DNA of 64,000 nucleotides from Aeromicrobium chenweiae (GCF_003065605.1 NZ_CP026952.1:2728001-2792000); one strand, 5' to 3'; shown: positions 42,793 to 50,869, numbered from the stretch's first letter. Program-made: numbers and translations. The notes: a model not told the origin generated them from the sequence alone.

Positions 42793-42810
42793 CATGGCCG
42801 AAAGACCATG
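42793..42810. promoter_or_regulatory. Inverted repeat upstream of narG
   Basis: CATGG-8-CCATG is a perfect inverted repeat. It starts 21 bp upstream of the narG -10, so it overlaps the -35 zone and beyond. The minus strand reads GGTCTTTCGGCC, which resembles DosR/DevR boxes (GGGACTTTCGGCCC-like, from memory). A response regulator or redox sensor could bind here; the identification is tentative. Confidence 0.4.
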
Positions 42811-42901
42811 GGCCGGGGGGCTCCCGCGGGCCCCGGCGACGCCCTCCGTCACCTCCCGCGGCCGCAGTAGTCTGAGCGCACACCGTCCTCGAGGAGCGCC
42901 C

Positions 42902-43678
42902 ATGACCCACCCACCGGCCCGCCGGATCCTGGTGACCGGCGCCTCGCGCGGCATCGGACGGGCGGTCGCCCAGGCGTTCGCCGCCCAAGGAGACACGGTC
43001 GCGGTGCACTACGCCTCCTCCCCGGCTGACGCCGAGGAGACGCTCGCCTCGCTCGACGGCACCGGGCACGCGCTCGTCCAGGGGGACGTGAGCGATCCCG
43101 ACGCAGCCCGCCGGATCGTCCAGGAGGCGGTCGACGCGCTCGGGGGCGTCGACGTGCTGGTCAACAATGCCGCCGTCGCCCCGGGCCCCGGCAACCGGCA
43201 CCGCATCGGCGAGGTCGCCTACGACGAGTGGCAGGGCGCGTGGCGGCGGATGATCGACGTCGACCTGCTCGGCGCCGCCAACATCACCTACTGCGTCGCC
43301 GACCACCTCATCGGCCGGGACGCCCCGGGCAGCATCGTCAACGTCGGCTCCCGCGGCGCGTTCCGCGGCGAGCCGGACTTCCCGGCGTACGGCGCCGCCA
43401 AGGCCGCGCTGCACGCCTTCGGCCAGTCGATGGCGGTCGCCCTCGCCCCGCACGACATCTCCGTGACGTCGGTGGCCCCCGGGTTCGTCAGCACCGAGCG
43501 CCAGGTCGACAAGCTGGACGGGCCGGACGGCGACGAGCTCCGCTCGCAGAGCCCCCACGGCCGGGTCGGCACGGCTGACGAGGTGGCGAACGCCGTGGTC
43601 TACCTCGCCTCACCGGGCGCCGCCTGGTCGACCGGTGCCGTCCTGGACGTCAACGGCGCCTCGTACCTGCGGACCTAG
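42902..43678 (+). CDS. Short-chain dehydrogenase/reductase
   Basis: A 258-residue classical SDR. The NAD(P) motif is LVTGASRGIGRAV at the N-terminus, NNAA follows at about residue 84, and the catalytic triad is Ser in NVGSRGAF, Tyr and Lys in YGAAKAALH. FabG-like by sequence, with unknown substrate. A ribosome site GAGGAGCGCCC precedes the ATG, and a -10-like TAGTCT lies further upstream, near 42870. Divergent from narG across 142 bp. Confidence 0.9.
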   Translation: MTHPPARRILVTGASRGIGRAVAQAFAAQGDTVAVHYASSPADAEETLASLDGTGHALVQGDVSDPDAARRIVQEAVDALGGVDVLVNNAAVAPGPGNRHRIGEVAYDEWQGAWRRMIDVDLLGAANITYCVADHLIGRDAPGSIVNVGSRGAFRGEPDFPAYGAAKAALHAFGQSMAVALAPHDISVTSVAPGFVSTERQVDKLDGPDGDELRSQSPHGRVGTADEVANAVVYLASPGAAWSTGAVLDVNGASYLRT

Positions 43679-43700
43679 CTGCCGCTACGGCGCCGGTGGC

Positions 43701-44567
43701 TCAGTCCGACGACAGCCGCACGTCGCCGCCCAGCCAGCACCCGACGACGTCCCCGTCGCTGGTGCGCAGGCGGACCTCGATGCTCGACGGCCGGCCCATC
43801 GCCCGGCCCTGGCGCACCCGGATGGGTCGCTCGGACTCCTCCACGAGACCCTGCTCCAGCAGTGCGAAGGACAACGCTGCGGCCGCGATCCCCGTGGCGG
43901 GGTCCTCCGGGTAGCCCGACGAGCGCGGGAACTGTCGCGCGTCGAACGTCTGGTCGTCGAGGTCGCCCACCGCGTACGGGTACAGGCCCGTCGAGTCGAG
44001 ACGGGTGCACAGCTCCTCGACCCGCGACAGGTCCGGTGCCAGCGCGTCGAGGACCTCCACCGATCGCACCGGGACGAGGGTCTTGACCCTGCTGGTCACC
44101 GCGTTCAGGACGGGACGGTCGGCCAGCACCGAGCGGTCCACGCCCAGGACGTCGAGCAGGTCGTCCACCGCCGAGCCGTCCAGCTCGGTGAGACGGGCCG
44201 CCGGTTGCGAGATCCGCACCGAGATCGACGAGTCGCCGCGCGAGACCTGCGCCTGCACCTGACCGCTCCTGGTGCCGACGGTGACCGAGTCACCGGTCAC
44301 CTCACCGCGCTGCGCGAGGAGCCAGACGGCGCCCACCGTGGCGTGGCCGCACATCTCCATCTCGTGGCCGGGCACCCAGAACCGGAGCTCGTAGTCGGCG
44401 TCACCGCTCGGCGACGGCGTCACGAACGCGCTCTCCCGGCTGTGGTGACGAGCCAGGTCCTGCATCTCCTGATCGGTCATCCCGGTCGCGTCCGGCACGA
44501 TCGGGGTGACGTTCCCGCCCCCGTCGCCGTCGGCGAAGACGGTGACGATGACCACCTCAGGACTCAT
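43701..44567 (-). CDS. PhzF-family isomerase
   Basis: A 288-residue PhzF/diaminopimelate-epimerase-like protein of two similar domains. The catalytic Glu lies in SRESAFVTP near residue 45. Other marks are HEMEMCGHATVGAVWLL and SGYPEDPATGIAAAALSFAL, the typical DPATG motif of the second domain. Phenazine genes are absent, so this is a stand-alone isomerase of unknown substrate. The ATG at 44567 has a leaderless-type promoter. Convergent with the SDR gene. Confidence 0.9.
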   Translation of the reverse strand: MSPEVVIVTVFADGDGGGNVTPIVPDATGMTDQEMQDLARHHSRESAFVTPSPSGDADYELRFWVPGHEMEMCGHATVGAVWLLAQRGEVTGDSVTVGTRSGQVQAQVSRGDSSISVRISQPAARLTELDGSAVDDLLDVLGVDRSVLADRPVLNAVTSRVKTLVPVRSVEVLDALAPDLSRVEELCTRLDSTGLYPYAVGDLDDQTFDARQFPRSSGYPEDPATGIAAAALSFALLEQGLVEESERPIRVRQGRAMGRPSSIEVRLRTSDGDVVGCWLGGDVRLSSD

Positions 44568-44573
44568 GCGGTC

Positions 44574-44579
44574 ATGCTA
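44574..44579 (-). promoter_or_regulatory. -10 element for the PhzF-family gene (leaderless)
   Basis: On the minus strand TAGCAT lies 6 nt before the ATG at 44567, with no Shine-Dalgarno sequence. Confidence 0.5.
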
Positions 44580-44605
44580 CGACCCACCGGACACCCGGCC
44601 GTCCG

Positions 44606-46303
44606 TCACGGGTTCGCGACGGGGCGTCGTCGCGCCGCGCGGCGGATGACGGACCCCGGCTTCGACGCCAGCAGCGGGTCGAAGTCGTCGGTGATGGGCG
44701 TCAGGTCCGCCTCGTCCACGAACACGGCGCCGTCGCGCACCTCCTGGACCAGGTCGCGGCCGAGCACCGTGCCCGCCGTGCCCATGCCGCCCCAGATGGT
44801 GGCGTTGATCCCGAACATGTGCTCGGTGCTGCCGCCGGCCAGGAACAGGCCGGGGATGTGCGTGGTGACCTTGGGGCGGAACGGGCCGAGGTTCTTGATC
44901 AGCGGCGCGATGCCGTAGCAGGAGCCGTCGGTGGTGAGGGTGAACCGTTCCTGGGTGATCGGGGTGGACGCCTCGCAGAACACCATCCGCTCCCGGATGT
45001 CGGGGATCATCAGCTCCGCGGTGTCGAGCACGCGCTGGGTGAGCTCCTCCTTGAGCTGGCGGTAGCGCTCGTCGCGGCCGTAGCCGTCGCCGTCGGCGGG
45101 ATCGGTCTCGACGTTCCAGAACTCGTGCTCCTTCGGCGCCCAGCTCACGAGCTCGAGCGTCGAGAAGCCGGCCGGAGCCGAGTGCGTCCCCTCCGGGTCC
45201 TTGGCCGTGGGGCAGCTGATGCCCACCGGCATGCGCTCGGGGCAGCGGCCGGCCGCGACCTCGCGGTAGTAGCCGTCGATGTCGTTCGTGGGCCAGACCC
45301 ATGCCAGCGGCGGCGTGCCCCGTTCACGCAGGTCGACGTCCAGGGCGACGTACACCGCGAACATCGGCAGCGTCATCTCGAGGCTGCCCAGCCTGCGCCG
45401 CAGCCGCCGGGTCAGGTGCTCGTCGCCGACCAGGTCGGTCCAGGTCTTCTTGAAGTCGGCCGCCGACACGACCACCTTGGAGCGGATCTCCTCACCGCCC
45501 CGCAGGCGGACGCCGACCGCACGCCCGTCCTCGATCAGGATCTGCTCGACCTTGGTCTTGGTGCGCACCCGCCCGCCGTGCGTCTGGATCACGTCGGTGA
45601 GGTGGGCGCCGATGACCTGGCCACCGCCACGCGGGTAGTAGGCCCCGGCCTGGAGGTAGTGGTGCAGGAACCCCGCGTGCATCGCGGTGGGCGTGCGGTG
45701 CGGGGGCCACGTGTAGTCGCCGTTCTCCGCCAGGATCACGGCCTGGGCGTCGGCGCTGAGACCGCATGCGGCGAACAGCTTGGTGACCGGGCGGACGCCC
45801 CAGCGCAGCAACATGTACGGACGACGGCGCGGCTCCTCCCCCGCGGCGATGATGCGCATGATCCGGACGCACCGACGCAGGCCCTTCTCCTCCGCCGGGA
45901 AGGCAGCGATGAGCCGGTCGAGGTACGTGTCCCAGCCGGTCGGCGTCTGGAAGGTCGTGCCGGGGACCATGATCTGGCAGTGGCCCTCGGGGCGCTGCCG
46001 GAGCCACTTGATCCGCTCGGTCAGCGCCAGTCCGGAGAGCGCCGTCTGCATCCGCCCGCCGGGACCGCACTCGCCGACGTAGTGCGTGCCGACGTCGAAC
46101 TCGAACTTGTTGCCGGCCCGGCGGAAGACCTGGGTGCTGCCGCCGACCACCTGGTTGGCCTCGAGCACCAGCACCCTCTTGCCGTTGGCGGCGAGGTACG
46201 CGGCGCAGGTGAGGCCACCGGGACCGGCGCCCACCACCACCGCGTCCCAGGTCTCGGTGTCGGCCTCGGTCGTCGGGGGCAGGGGCGGGGCGGTCTGAGT
46301 CAT
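44606..46303 (-). CDS. Phytoene desaturase-like FAD flavoprotein
   Basis: A 565-residue flavoprotein of the CrtI/CRTISO/retinol-saturase group. The FAD motif is AVVVGAGPGGLTCAAYLAAN, with VLEANQVVGGSTQVFRRAG after it. The C-terminal FAD contact is GLFLAGGSTEHMFGINATIW. Carotenoid synthesis genes (crtB, crtE) are not nearby, so the substrate may be another polyene, a retinoid-like compound or a lipid. A palindromic operator lies just upstream, and a TetR gene precedes it on the same strand. Confidence 0.85.
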   Translation of the reverse strand: MTQTAPPLPPTTEADTETWDAVVVGAGPGGLTCAAYLAANGKRVLVLEANQVVGGSTQVFRRAGNKFEFDVGTHYVGECGPGGRMQTALSGLALTERIKWLRQRPEGHCQIMVPGTTFQTPTGWDTYLDRLIAAFPAEEKGLRRCVRIMRIIAAGEEPRRRPYMLLRWGVRPVTKLFAACGLSADAQAVILAENGDYTWPPHRTPTAMHAGFLHHYLQAGAYYPRGGGQVIGAHLTDVIQTHGGRVRTKTKVEQILIEDGRAVGVRLRGGEEIRSKVVVSAADFKKTWTDLVGDEHLTRRLRRRLGSLEMTLPMFAVYVALDVDLRERGTPPLAWVWPTNDIDGYYREVAAGRCPERMPVGISCPTAKDPEGTHSAPAGFSTLELVSWAPKEHEFWNVETDPADGDGYGRDERYRQLKEELTQRVLDTAELMIPDIRERMVFCEASTPITQERFTLTTDGSCYGIAPLIKNLGPFRPKVTTHIPGLFLAGGSTEHMFGINATIWGGMGTAGTVLGRDLVQEVRDGAVFVDEADLTPITDDFDPLLASKPGSVIRRAARRRPVANP

Positions 46304-46328
46304 GCGGGTCGCTTTCGGCGGAGTTGAT

Positions 46329-46345
46329 CTGGAGTCAGACTCTAG
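46329..46345. promoter_or_regulatory. Probable TetR operator before the desaturase-like gene
   Basis: CTGGAGTCAGACTCTAG is a 17-bp palindrome around a central A, with one mismatched pair. On the minus strand it contains TAGAGT (46339-46344), a -10 match that would start a 30-nt leader for the gene at 46303. Binding would block the promoter. Confidence 0.68.
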
Positions 46346-46385
46346 TTAACTCGCTCCGGCGCCGATCCGCCACGGGCGACACCCG

Positions 46386-47048
46386 TCAGGCCGACGGCGA
46401 TTCCCGGATGAGGCCGTCGAGAAGCATCAGCCCGGCCTCGATGACCGCGAGCTCGACCCGCTCGGGCGACACCTGCAGGGCATCGCGACGCAATGCCAGT
46501 GCGGCGACCCCGTTCCAGGCGCCGAACAGGAAGTACGACATGAGCTCAGGGTCGACCGGCCGGATCGCCCCGGCGTCCACTGCGTCGCGGATGCTCTGCT
46601 CGAACTCCCGTCGCAGCTGGCTGAAACGCGCGACCACCTCCTCCTCGTCGGGGGTGCGCGGCCCGCGCTCGCCGGTGACGGTCAGGTACCTCAGCACCGC
46701 CGGGTGGTCCACGAGGAGCCGCAGGTAGGCGGACCCGACACCGGCGAAGCGCTCCAGCGGCGAGGCCTCGGCCGCGTACGCCGACCGCAGCGCCTCGGTG
46801 GCCACGGCCAGCACCCGCTCGGTGACGGCGGCCAGCAGTCCGTCCTTGGTCCCGAAGTGCACGTACACGGACGCCGGCGAGATGGCGGCCTCGGCGGCGA
46901 CGTCCTCGATCCTGATCTCCTCCGGGGGGCGCTGCGACATCAACAGCTCGGCCGCGTCCAGCAGCAGGGCGCGGGTGCGCTCTCGTCGGCGCGACCCGCG
47001 TGCGGCGGCGTCGGTGGCCGGGAGAGCGGACTTCTCGGCGTCGGTCAC
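46386..47048 (-). CDS. TetR-family regulator of the desaturase-like gene
   Basis: A 220-residue TetR protein. The HTH is IRIEDVAAEAAISPASVYVHFGT around residue 55, after an extended N-terminal tail of 25 residues. The ligand domain follows (FSQLRREFEQSIRDAVDAGA). It lies 82 bp upstream of the desaturase-like gene on the same strand, with the operator in between. Its own GTG start is supported by a -10 element 6 nt upstream. Confidence 0.88.
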   Translation of the reverse strand: MTDAEKSALPATDAAARGSRRRERTRALLLDAAELLMSQRPPEEIRIEDVAAEAAISPASVYVHFGTKDGLLAAVTERVLAVATEALRSAYAAEASPLERFAGVGSAYLRLLVDHPAVLRYLTVTGERGPRTPDEEEVVARFSQLRREFEQSIRDAVDAGAIRPVDPELMSYFLFGAWNGVAALALRRDALQVSPERVELAVIEAGLMLLDGLIRESPSA

Positions 47049-47054
47049 GGCACC

Positions 47055-47060
47055 ACCCTA
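47055..47060 (-). promoter_or_regulatory. -10 element for the tetR gene at 47048 (leaderless)
   Basis: On the minus strand TAGGGT lies 6 nt before the GTG at 47048, with no Shine-Dalgarno sequence. Confidence 0.5.
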
Positions 47061-47132
47061 GGTCGGTCGGCCCGTCGCGGCGGACGACGGCAGGACGAGG
47101 TGGTGGGAAATGGACTCACCGGGTACAGGACG

Positions 47133-47156
47133 GGTGATCTGCTCACCACCGTGGTG
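47133..47156. promoter_or_regulatory. Overlapping palindromes upstream of the DJ-1-like gene
   Basis: GGTGATCTGCTCACC (47133-47147) is an inverted repeat with a 5-bp gap, and CACCACCGTGGTG (47144-47156) is a perfect palindrome around one base. They lie about 100 bp before the gene at 47251. Possible operator; no regulator is assigned. Confidence 0.4.
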
Positions 47157-47250
47157 GAGCCGAGCGCGTCCGGCGGCACCGCCGCGAGGCGCGCGCATCC
47201 TCCACCGCATTCATTCCCGGCAGACCGATCTGTTCACGAAGGAGCACACC

Positions 47251-47937
47251 ATGAAGGTCCTCATCGTCCTCACCTCGCACGACACCCTCGGTGACACCGG
47301 TCGCCCCACCGGCTTCTGGCTGGAGGAGCTCGCCGCCCCGTACTACGCGTTCCTCGAGGCGGGCTACGACATCACGCTCGCCTCCCCCAAGGGCGGACAG
47401 CCGCCCCTGGACCCCAAGAGCAACGAGCCCGACGCCCAGACCGACACGACCCGGCGCTTCGAGGCCGACGCCGACGCGACCGCTGCGTTGGCGTCCACCG
47501 TCGTCCTCGGCGACGTCGACGTGAGCCAGTTCGACACCGTCTTCTACCCCGGCGGGCACGGCCCCCTGTGGGACCTGGCGGAGGATGCGGACTCCAAGGC
47601 CGTCATCGAGGCCACGCTCGCAGCCGGGAAGCCTCTCGCGCTGGTGTGCCACGCGCCCGGCGTCCTGAAGCAGGCCACCACCCCGTCCGGCGATCCCCTG
47701 GTGGCCGGCAAGAAGGTCACCGGCTTCACGAACACCGAGGAGGAGGGCGTCGGCCTCACCGACATCGTCCCGTTCCTCGTGGAGGACGTCCTGAAGGAGC
47801 AGGGCGGCATCTACAGCAAGGGCGAGGACTGGGGCCCGTACGTCGTCCGCGACGGCCTGCTGATCACCGGCCAGAACCCCGCGTCGTCCGGTCCCGCGGC
47901 GGAGGCGCTCATCGAGCTGATGGCCGACCGAGGATGA
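47251..47937 (+). CDS. DJ-1/PfpI family protein (Hsp31-like)
   Basis: A 228-residue member of the type 1 glutamine amidotransferase-like group. The nucleophile Cys is in ALVCHAPGVLK near residue 133, and FYPGGHGPLWDL carries the oxyanion and His neighbourhood. An acidic residue for Cys activation is likely Glu in TGFWLEELAAPYYAF. These marks fit the Hsp31/glyoxalase III-like branch that detoxifies methylglyoxal. A ribosome site GAAGGAG precedes the ATG at 47251. Longer in-frame upstream sequence has no family similarity. Confidence 0.88.
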   Translation: MKVLIVLTSHDTLGDTGRPTGFWLEELAAPYYAFLEAGYDITLASPKGGQPPLDPKSNEPDAQTDTTRRFEADADATAALASTVVLGDVDVSQFDTVFYPGGHGPLWDLAEDADSKAVIEATLAAGKPLALVCHAPGVLKQATTPSGDPLVAGKKVTGFTNTEEEGVGLTDIVPFLVEDVLKEQGGIYSKGEDWGPYVVRDGLLITGQNPASSGPAAEALIELMADRG

Positions 47938-48011
47938 GCACCGGCCGGTGACGCTGCGGTGCGGCGGCCACGGCCCGGCGCGGGTGCCACGCGCCGGGGC
48001 CGCTCGTGTAG

Positions 48012-48031
48012 GTTATAGATCAATCACTAAC
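48012..48031. promoter_or_regulatory. Imperfect palindrome upstream of the SnoaL-like gene
   Basis: GTTATAGATCAATCACTAAC reads GTTA-2-GAT-2-ATC-2-TAAC, an imperfect 20-bp palindrome. It stands 17 bp before the start at 48049. A TetR gene lies downstream on the same strand (48521) and may bind here. Confidence 0.5.
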
Positions 48032-48048
48032 CACCCGAAGGGCATCCC

Positions 48049-48504
48049 ATGACCGCCGCACCATCTCCCGCTCAGCACGCCCTGTCGGAGCACATCCGCC
48101 TCACCGCCGCAGGCGAGACCGACACCTGGGCGACCCTCTTCGCCCCCGACGGGGTGCTGGAGTTCCCGTTCGCGCCGGCAGGGATGCCGAGGACCGTGCA
48201 GGGCCACGACGCCCTCGTCGCCCACATGGCGGGCTTCCCGCAGACGTTCGACGTCGAGTTCGTCGACGTCGTCTTCCACGAGACGGTCGACCCCCACCTC
48301 GCGATCGCGGAGTTCCGCTCGGAGGGAACAGCCGTCCCGACCGGCAAGCCGTACCGCCAGGAGGTCGTCTCCATCGTCCACACCGACGAGGAAGGCCTCA
48401 TCACCCACTTCCTCGACTACTGGAACCCGCTGATCGCCATCGAGGCGCTCACCCCCGACGAGGCCAGGTCGGCAGCAGGGCCCTCCGTGAGCTTCGGGGG
48501 CTGA
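48049..48504 (+). CDS. SnoaL-like (NTF2 fold) protein
   Basis: A 151-residue NTF2-fold protein of the SnoaL/PhzA type. The N-terminal helix HALSEHIRLTAAGETDTWAT is followed by LFAPDGVLEFPFAPAGMPRTVQG, and the C-terminal strand reads ITHFLDYWNPLIAIEAL. No catalytic assignment is possible. A tetR gene follows 17 bp later, so the pair is probably one self-regulated unit. Confidence 0.82.
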   Translation: MTAAPSPAQHALSEHIRLTAAGETDTWATLFAPDGVLEFPFAPAGMPRTVQGHDALVAHMAGFPQTFDVEFVDVVFHETVDPHLAIAEFRSEGTAVPTGKPYRQEVVSIVHTDEEGLITHFLDYWNPLIAIEALTPDEARSAAGPSVSFGG

Positions 48505-48520
48505 GCGGCACCGTGATTCA

Positions 48521-49066
48521 ATGGTGACGATGCCAGCCGCCGGTGCACGCGCGAAGAGCGACGAACGACGTCAAGCCGTCGTGGTGGCAGCCGTGGAGTG
48601 CTTCGCCCACAAGGGGTTCTACGGGACCGCCACCCACGAGATCGCCCAGCGGGTGAACATCTCCCAGCCCTACCTGTACCGCCTCTACCCGAACAAGGAG
48701 GCGTTGTTCGCGTCGGCGGTCGACCACGTCTCTGACGTGATGACGCGGACGTTGATCGGGCACGCGGAGGACCCGGGGAGCGGCGGCGCGCAGGAAGCCG
48801 CCCGTACCGCGTACGCCGCGCTGATCTCGGACCGCACGATCCTGCGGTTCCTGATGCACGCGAACTGCGCAGCCGAGGAGCCGCTCGTCGGCGACGCCGT
48901 GCGCCGGTGCTACGCCAAGCAGGTCGACACCGTCCACACGCTTCTCGGCGGGGACGACGCCGCTGTGCGGGCCTGGTTCGGCGCCGGCATGGTCGACAAC
49001 GTGGCCATCGTGCTGGGTCTGGCCGACATCGACCAACCGTGGGCCCGGGTGCTCAGCGGACGCTGA
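48521..49066 (+). CDS. TetR-family regulator
   Basis: A 181-residue TetR protein. HTH THEIAQRVNISQPYLYRLYPN is near residue 45; the C-terminal domain ends GLADIDQPWARVLSGR. An ATG at 48530, three codons later, is an equally good start. It follows the SnoaL-like gene closely. Its likely binding site is the palindrome at 48012. Confidence 0.87.
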   Translation: MVTMPAAGARAKSDERRQAVVVAAVECFAHKGFYGTATHEIAQRVNISQPYLYRLYPNKEALFASAVDHVSDVMTRTLIGHAEDPGSGGAQEAARTAYAALISDRTILRFLMHANCAAEEPLVGDAVRRCYAKQVDTVHTLLGGDDAAVRAWFGAGMVDNVAIVLGLADIDQPWARVLSGR

Positions 49067-49080
49067 CCACCCCTCCGCGG

Positions 49081-49725
49081 TCAGGTGCGCACGGTGGCAC
49101 GGACGGCCTGTGGGATCGGCGTCGTCCCGCTGTCGAGCTCCAGGACCTGGCGGCTGATCCGGGGTTCGTGCAGGATCTCGACGAGCGTGGCCGCGACGTC
49201 GTCCCGCACGCTCTCGCCGTGCACCACCGCCGGGCCCAGCGTGACCGTGCCACGTCCGGCGCCGTCGACCAGCAGGGACGGACGGAGGATGACCCAGTCG
49301 GCCTCGCTGCGGCTGACGACGACGTCGGCCCGCTTCTTGGCGGCGAAGTAGTACTCCTCGTCGTCGGTGAGGTGGCGCTCGCGCCACGCCTCCGGCAACA
49401 CCGACACCGTGATGAAACGCCGGCCGGCCGCGGCCTCGACGGCTCGTGCGGATCCCTCCTCGTCGACAGCCCTGGTGAGCTCGGCCGATCCCGCGTTCGA
49501 GCCCGCGGTGAACACGACCGCGTCGGCGTCACCGAACGCCGTCGCGAGGTCGTCGACCGTCATCGTCGACAGGTCCCCGAGAACGGGGACGATCCCGCGG
49601 GCGACCAGGTCGTCGGACTGGCGATCGTGCCGGACCAGACCGCGCACGTCGTCGCCGCGAGCCACGAGCCGGTGCGCCAGCAGGCTGCCGACGCCGCCGG
49701 TGATGCCGATGACGAACACCTTCAC
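49081..49725 (-). CDS. NAD(P)H-binding atypical SDR protein
   Basis: A 214-residue extended or atypical SDR. The cofactor motif is VFVIGITGGVGSLLAHRLVA at the N-terminus, then VRGLVRHDRQSDDL, a pattern of the NmrA/YwnB-like NAD(P)-binding proteins. The catalytic Tyr/Lys pair may be in YYFAAKKRADVVV. The GTG at 49725 has an AGGAGG ribosome site. A site matching the one before the adjacent marR gene lies 76 bp upstream, so MarR control is likely. Confidence 0.85.
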   Translation of the reverse strand: MKVFVIGITGGVGSLLAHRLVARGDDVRGLVRHDRQSDDLVARGIVPVLGDLSTMTVDDLATAFGDADAVVFTAGSNAGSAELTRAVDEEGSARAVEAAAGRRFITVSVLPEAWRERHLTDDEEYYFAAKKRADVVVSRSEADWVILRPSLLVDGAGRGTVTLGPAVVHGESVRDDVAATLVEILHEPRISRQVLELDSGTTPIPQAVRATVRT

Positions 49726-49793
49726 GACGGGCCTCCTGTGGGGTTCATCGTACGGTCCTGGCGAGGTGACGATGGTTGACAGCCGCTCACATC

Positions 49794-49818
49794 ACCATAT
49801 ACTTGCTTGTGCAAACAG
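49794..49818 (-). promoter_or_regulatory. Promoter and MarR-type operator for the SDR gene at 49725
   Basis: On the minus strand CTGTTTG-4-AGCAAGT (49801-49818) lies directly upstream of a -10-like TATGGT (49794-49799). The same CTGTTTG-4-AGCAA pattern recurs at 50473, before the marR gene and the second SnoaL-like gene. Confidence 0.6.
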
Positions 49819-49934
49819 ATCTAGTCATGTTCGCACCGGAGCAGCGGTTCATCGACCACGTCCCCGGAGCGCGCCTCAGGTCGCGTCGACCAACGCGCCC
49901 GACCCAGGAGCGACGAGTGACCGACCCCGCCTGC

Positions 49935-50450
49935 CTACCGCCCGTCCCCGGCTCGCCCCGTCCTGCGGCGGACCGGCGTCTCGTCCTCGGGCCACGCGAC
50001 TGCCGTCATCGCAGCGGCGAACGCCGCCAGGTCGATGCCCTCCAGGTGGTCCATGACGTGTCGGCGGACGCTCGCGAGATGCACGGGCCAGGCCTCCCGC
50101 AGGCACTCCATGCCGGCCGGCGTGATGGAGGCGACCTGGCCTCGACCGTCGGCGGACGACCGCGCCCGCTCCACCCGGCCCTCGCGCTCCAGGCGGCCTA
50201 CCGCCCGGGTCAGGCCGCTCACCGAGATGGCGACGTCGTTCGCCAGTTCGCTCATGCGCAGGCAGCCGTCGGGGGCCTCCGACAGGTTCATCAGGACGGT
50301 GTACTCCGTGACGTTGATGCCCCGGGCCTGGATCAGGTCGGCGTCCAGCACGCGCGGGATCACCACCACCGCCCGCGCCAACGCACGCCACGCCGCCTCT
50401 TGCTCCGCCGAGAGGGGAACGACGTCCCCGGTACCGCTCTGATCAGCCAC
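49935..50450 (-). CDS. MarR-family regulator
   Basis: A 171-residue MarR protein. The winged helix covers CLRMSELANDVAISVSGLTR, AVGRLEREGRVERARSSADG and the wing RGQVASITPAGME. The GTG at 50450 is chosen because a -10 element (TAGCGT) lies 8 nt upstream and the longer open frame has no family similarity. Twin operator-like sites flank the gene on either side, pointing to control of itself, the SDR gene at 49725 and the SnoaL-like gene at 50516. The 209 bp between this gene and the SDR gene hold only that promoter region. Confidence 0.88.
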   Translation of the reverse strand: MADQSGTGDVVPLSAEQEAAWRALARAVVVIPRVLDADLIQARGINVTEYTVLMNLSEAPDGCLRMSELANDVAISVSGLTRAVGRLEREGRVERARSSADGRGQVASITPAGMECLREAWPVHLASVRRHVMDHLEGIDLAAFAAAMTAVAWPEDETPVRRRTGRAGDGR

Positions 50451-50458
50451 GGTCCACC

Positions 50459-50464
50459 ACGCTA
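50459..50464 (-). promoter_or_regulatory. -10 element for the marR gene at 50450 (leaderless)
   Basis: On the minus strand TAGCGT lies 8 nt before the GTG. With a 17-bp spacer the -35 would fall at 50482-50487, inside the operator-like site at 50473-50490. Confidence 0.45.
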
Positions 50465-50472
50465 GCCGTCGG

Positions 50473-50490
50473 CTGTTTGACGAAGCAAAC
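50473..50490. promoter_or_regulatory. MarR-type operator
   Basis: CTGTTTG-ACGA-AGCAAAC contains the inverted repeat GTTTG/CAAAC. It matches the site at 49801-49818 in 12 of the 14 bases outside the 4-bp spacer. It overlaps the -35 zone of the marR promoter and lies 26 bp before the plus-strand start at 50516. Confidence 0.65.
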
Positions 50491-50515
50491 GTCCCAGCCC
50501 CAGGAGGAACCACCC

Positions 50516-50869
50516 ATGAAACCCATCGAGACCCTCGTCGCAGCGCACCTCGACGCCTGGAGCTCCCCTGCGGGCCCGGAGCGGGCCCGGTCCATCGCCT
50601 CGGTGTACGCCACGGACGTGTTCGTGGGCGAGCCGCAGCGGGCACTGCGCGGGCACGACGGCGTGGAGCAGGCGATCGCCGGCCTCCAGGCCCAGCTGCC
50701 CGGCACGAGCATCGCCCGATCCGGACCGATCCAGGTGGCCCAGGACCTGGCGACCTACCCATGGACGCTCGGTCCCGCGGACGGGCCGGCACAGGCCACC
50801 GGCCGCGACGTGCTCATCCTCCGCGACGACGTCATCACCGGGCTCTACGTCGTCATCGACACGCCATGA
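50516..50869 (+). CDS. SnoaL-like (NTF2 fold) protein
   Basis: A 117-residue NTF2-fold protein: VAAHLDAWSSPAGPERARSI for the first helices, VYATDVFVGEPQRALRGHDG for the pocket entry, and VLILRDDVITGLYVVIDTP as the last strand. Function unknown. A strong ribosome site (AGGAGG) precedes the ATG. Divergent from the marR gene with a shared operator. Its stop overlaps a possible upstream start (50866) of the GNAT gene. Confidence 0.82.
   Translation: MKPIETLVAAHLDAWSSPAGPERARSIASVYATDVFVGEPQRALRGHDGVEQAIAGLQAQLPGTSIARSGPIQVAQDLATYPWTLGPADGPAQATGRDVLILRDDVITGLYVVIDTP

Noticed and set aside
42760..42996. N-terminal extension of NarG to 42996
   Set aside because: The extension has no similarity to NarG, and a promoter element ends 6 nt before the ATG at 42759.
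43701..44567. Phenazine biosynthesis
   Set aside because: PhzF-family proteins are common as stand-alone genes, and no other phz gene is nearby.
44606..46303. Carotenoid biosynthesis cluster
   Set aside because: Only the desaturase-like flavoprotein is present; crtB, crtE and cyclase genes are absent, so no pathway can be claimed.
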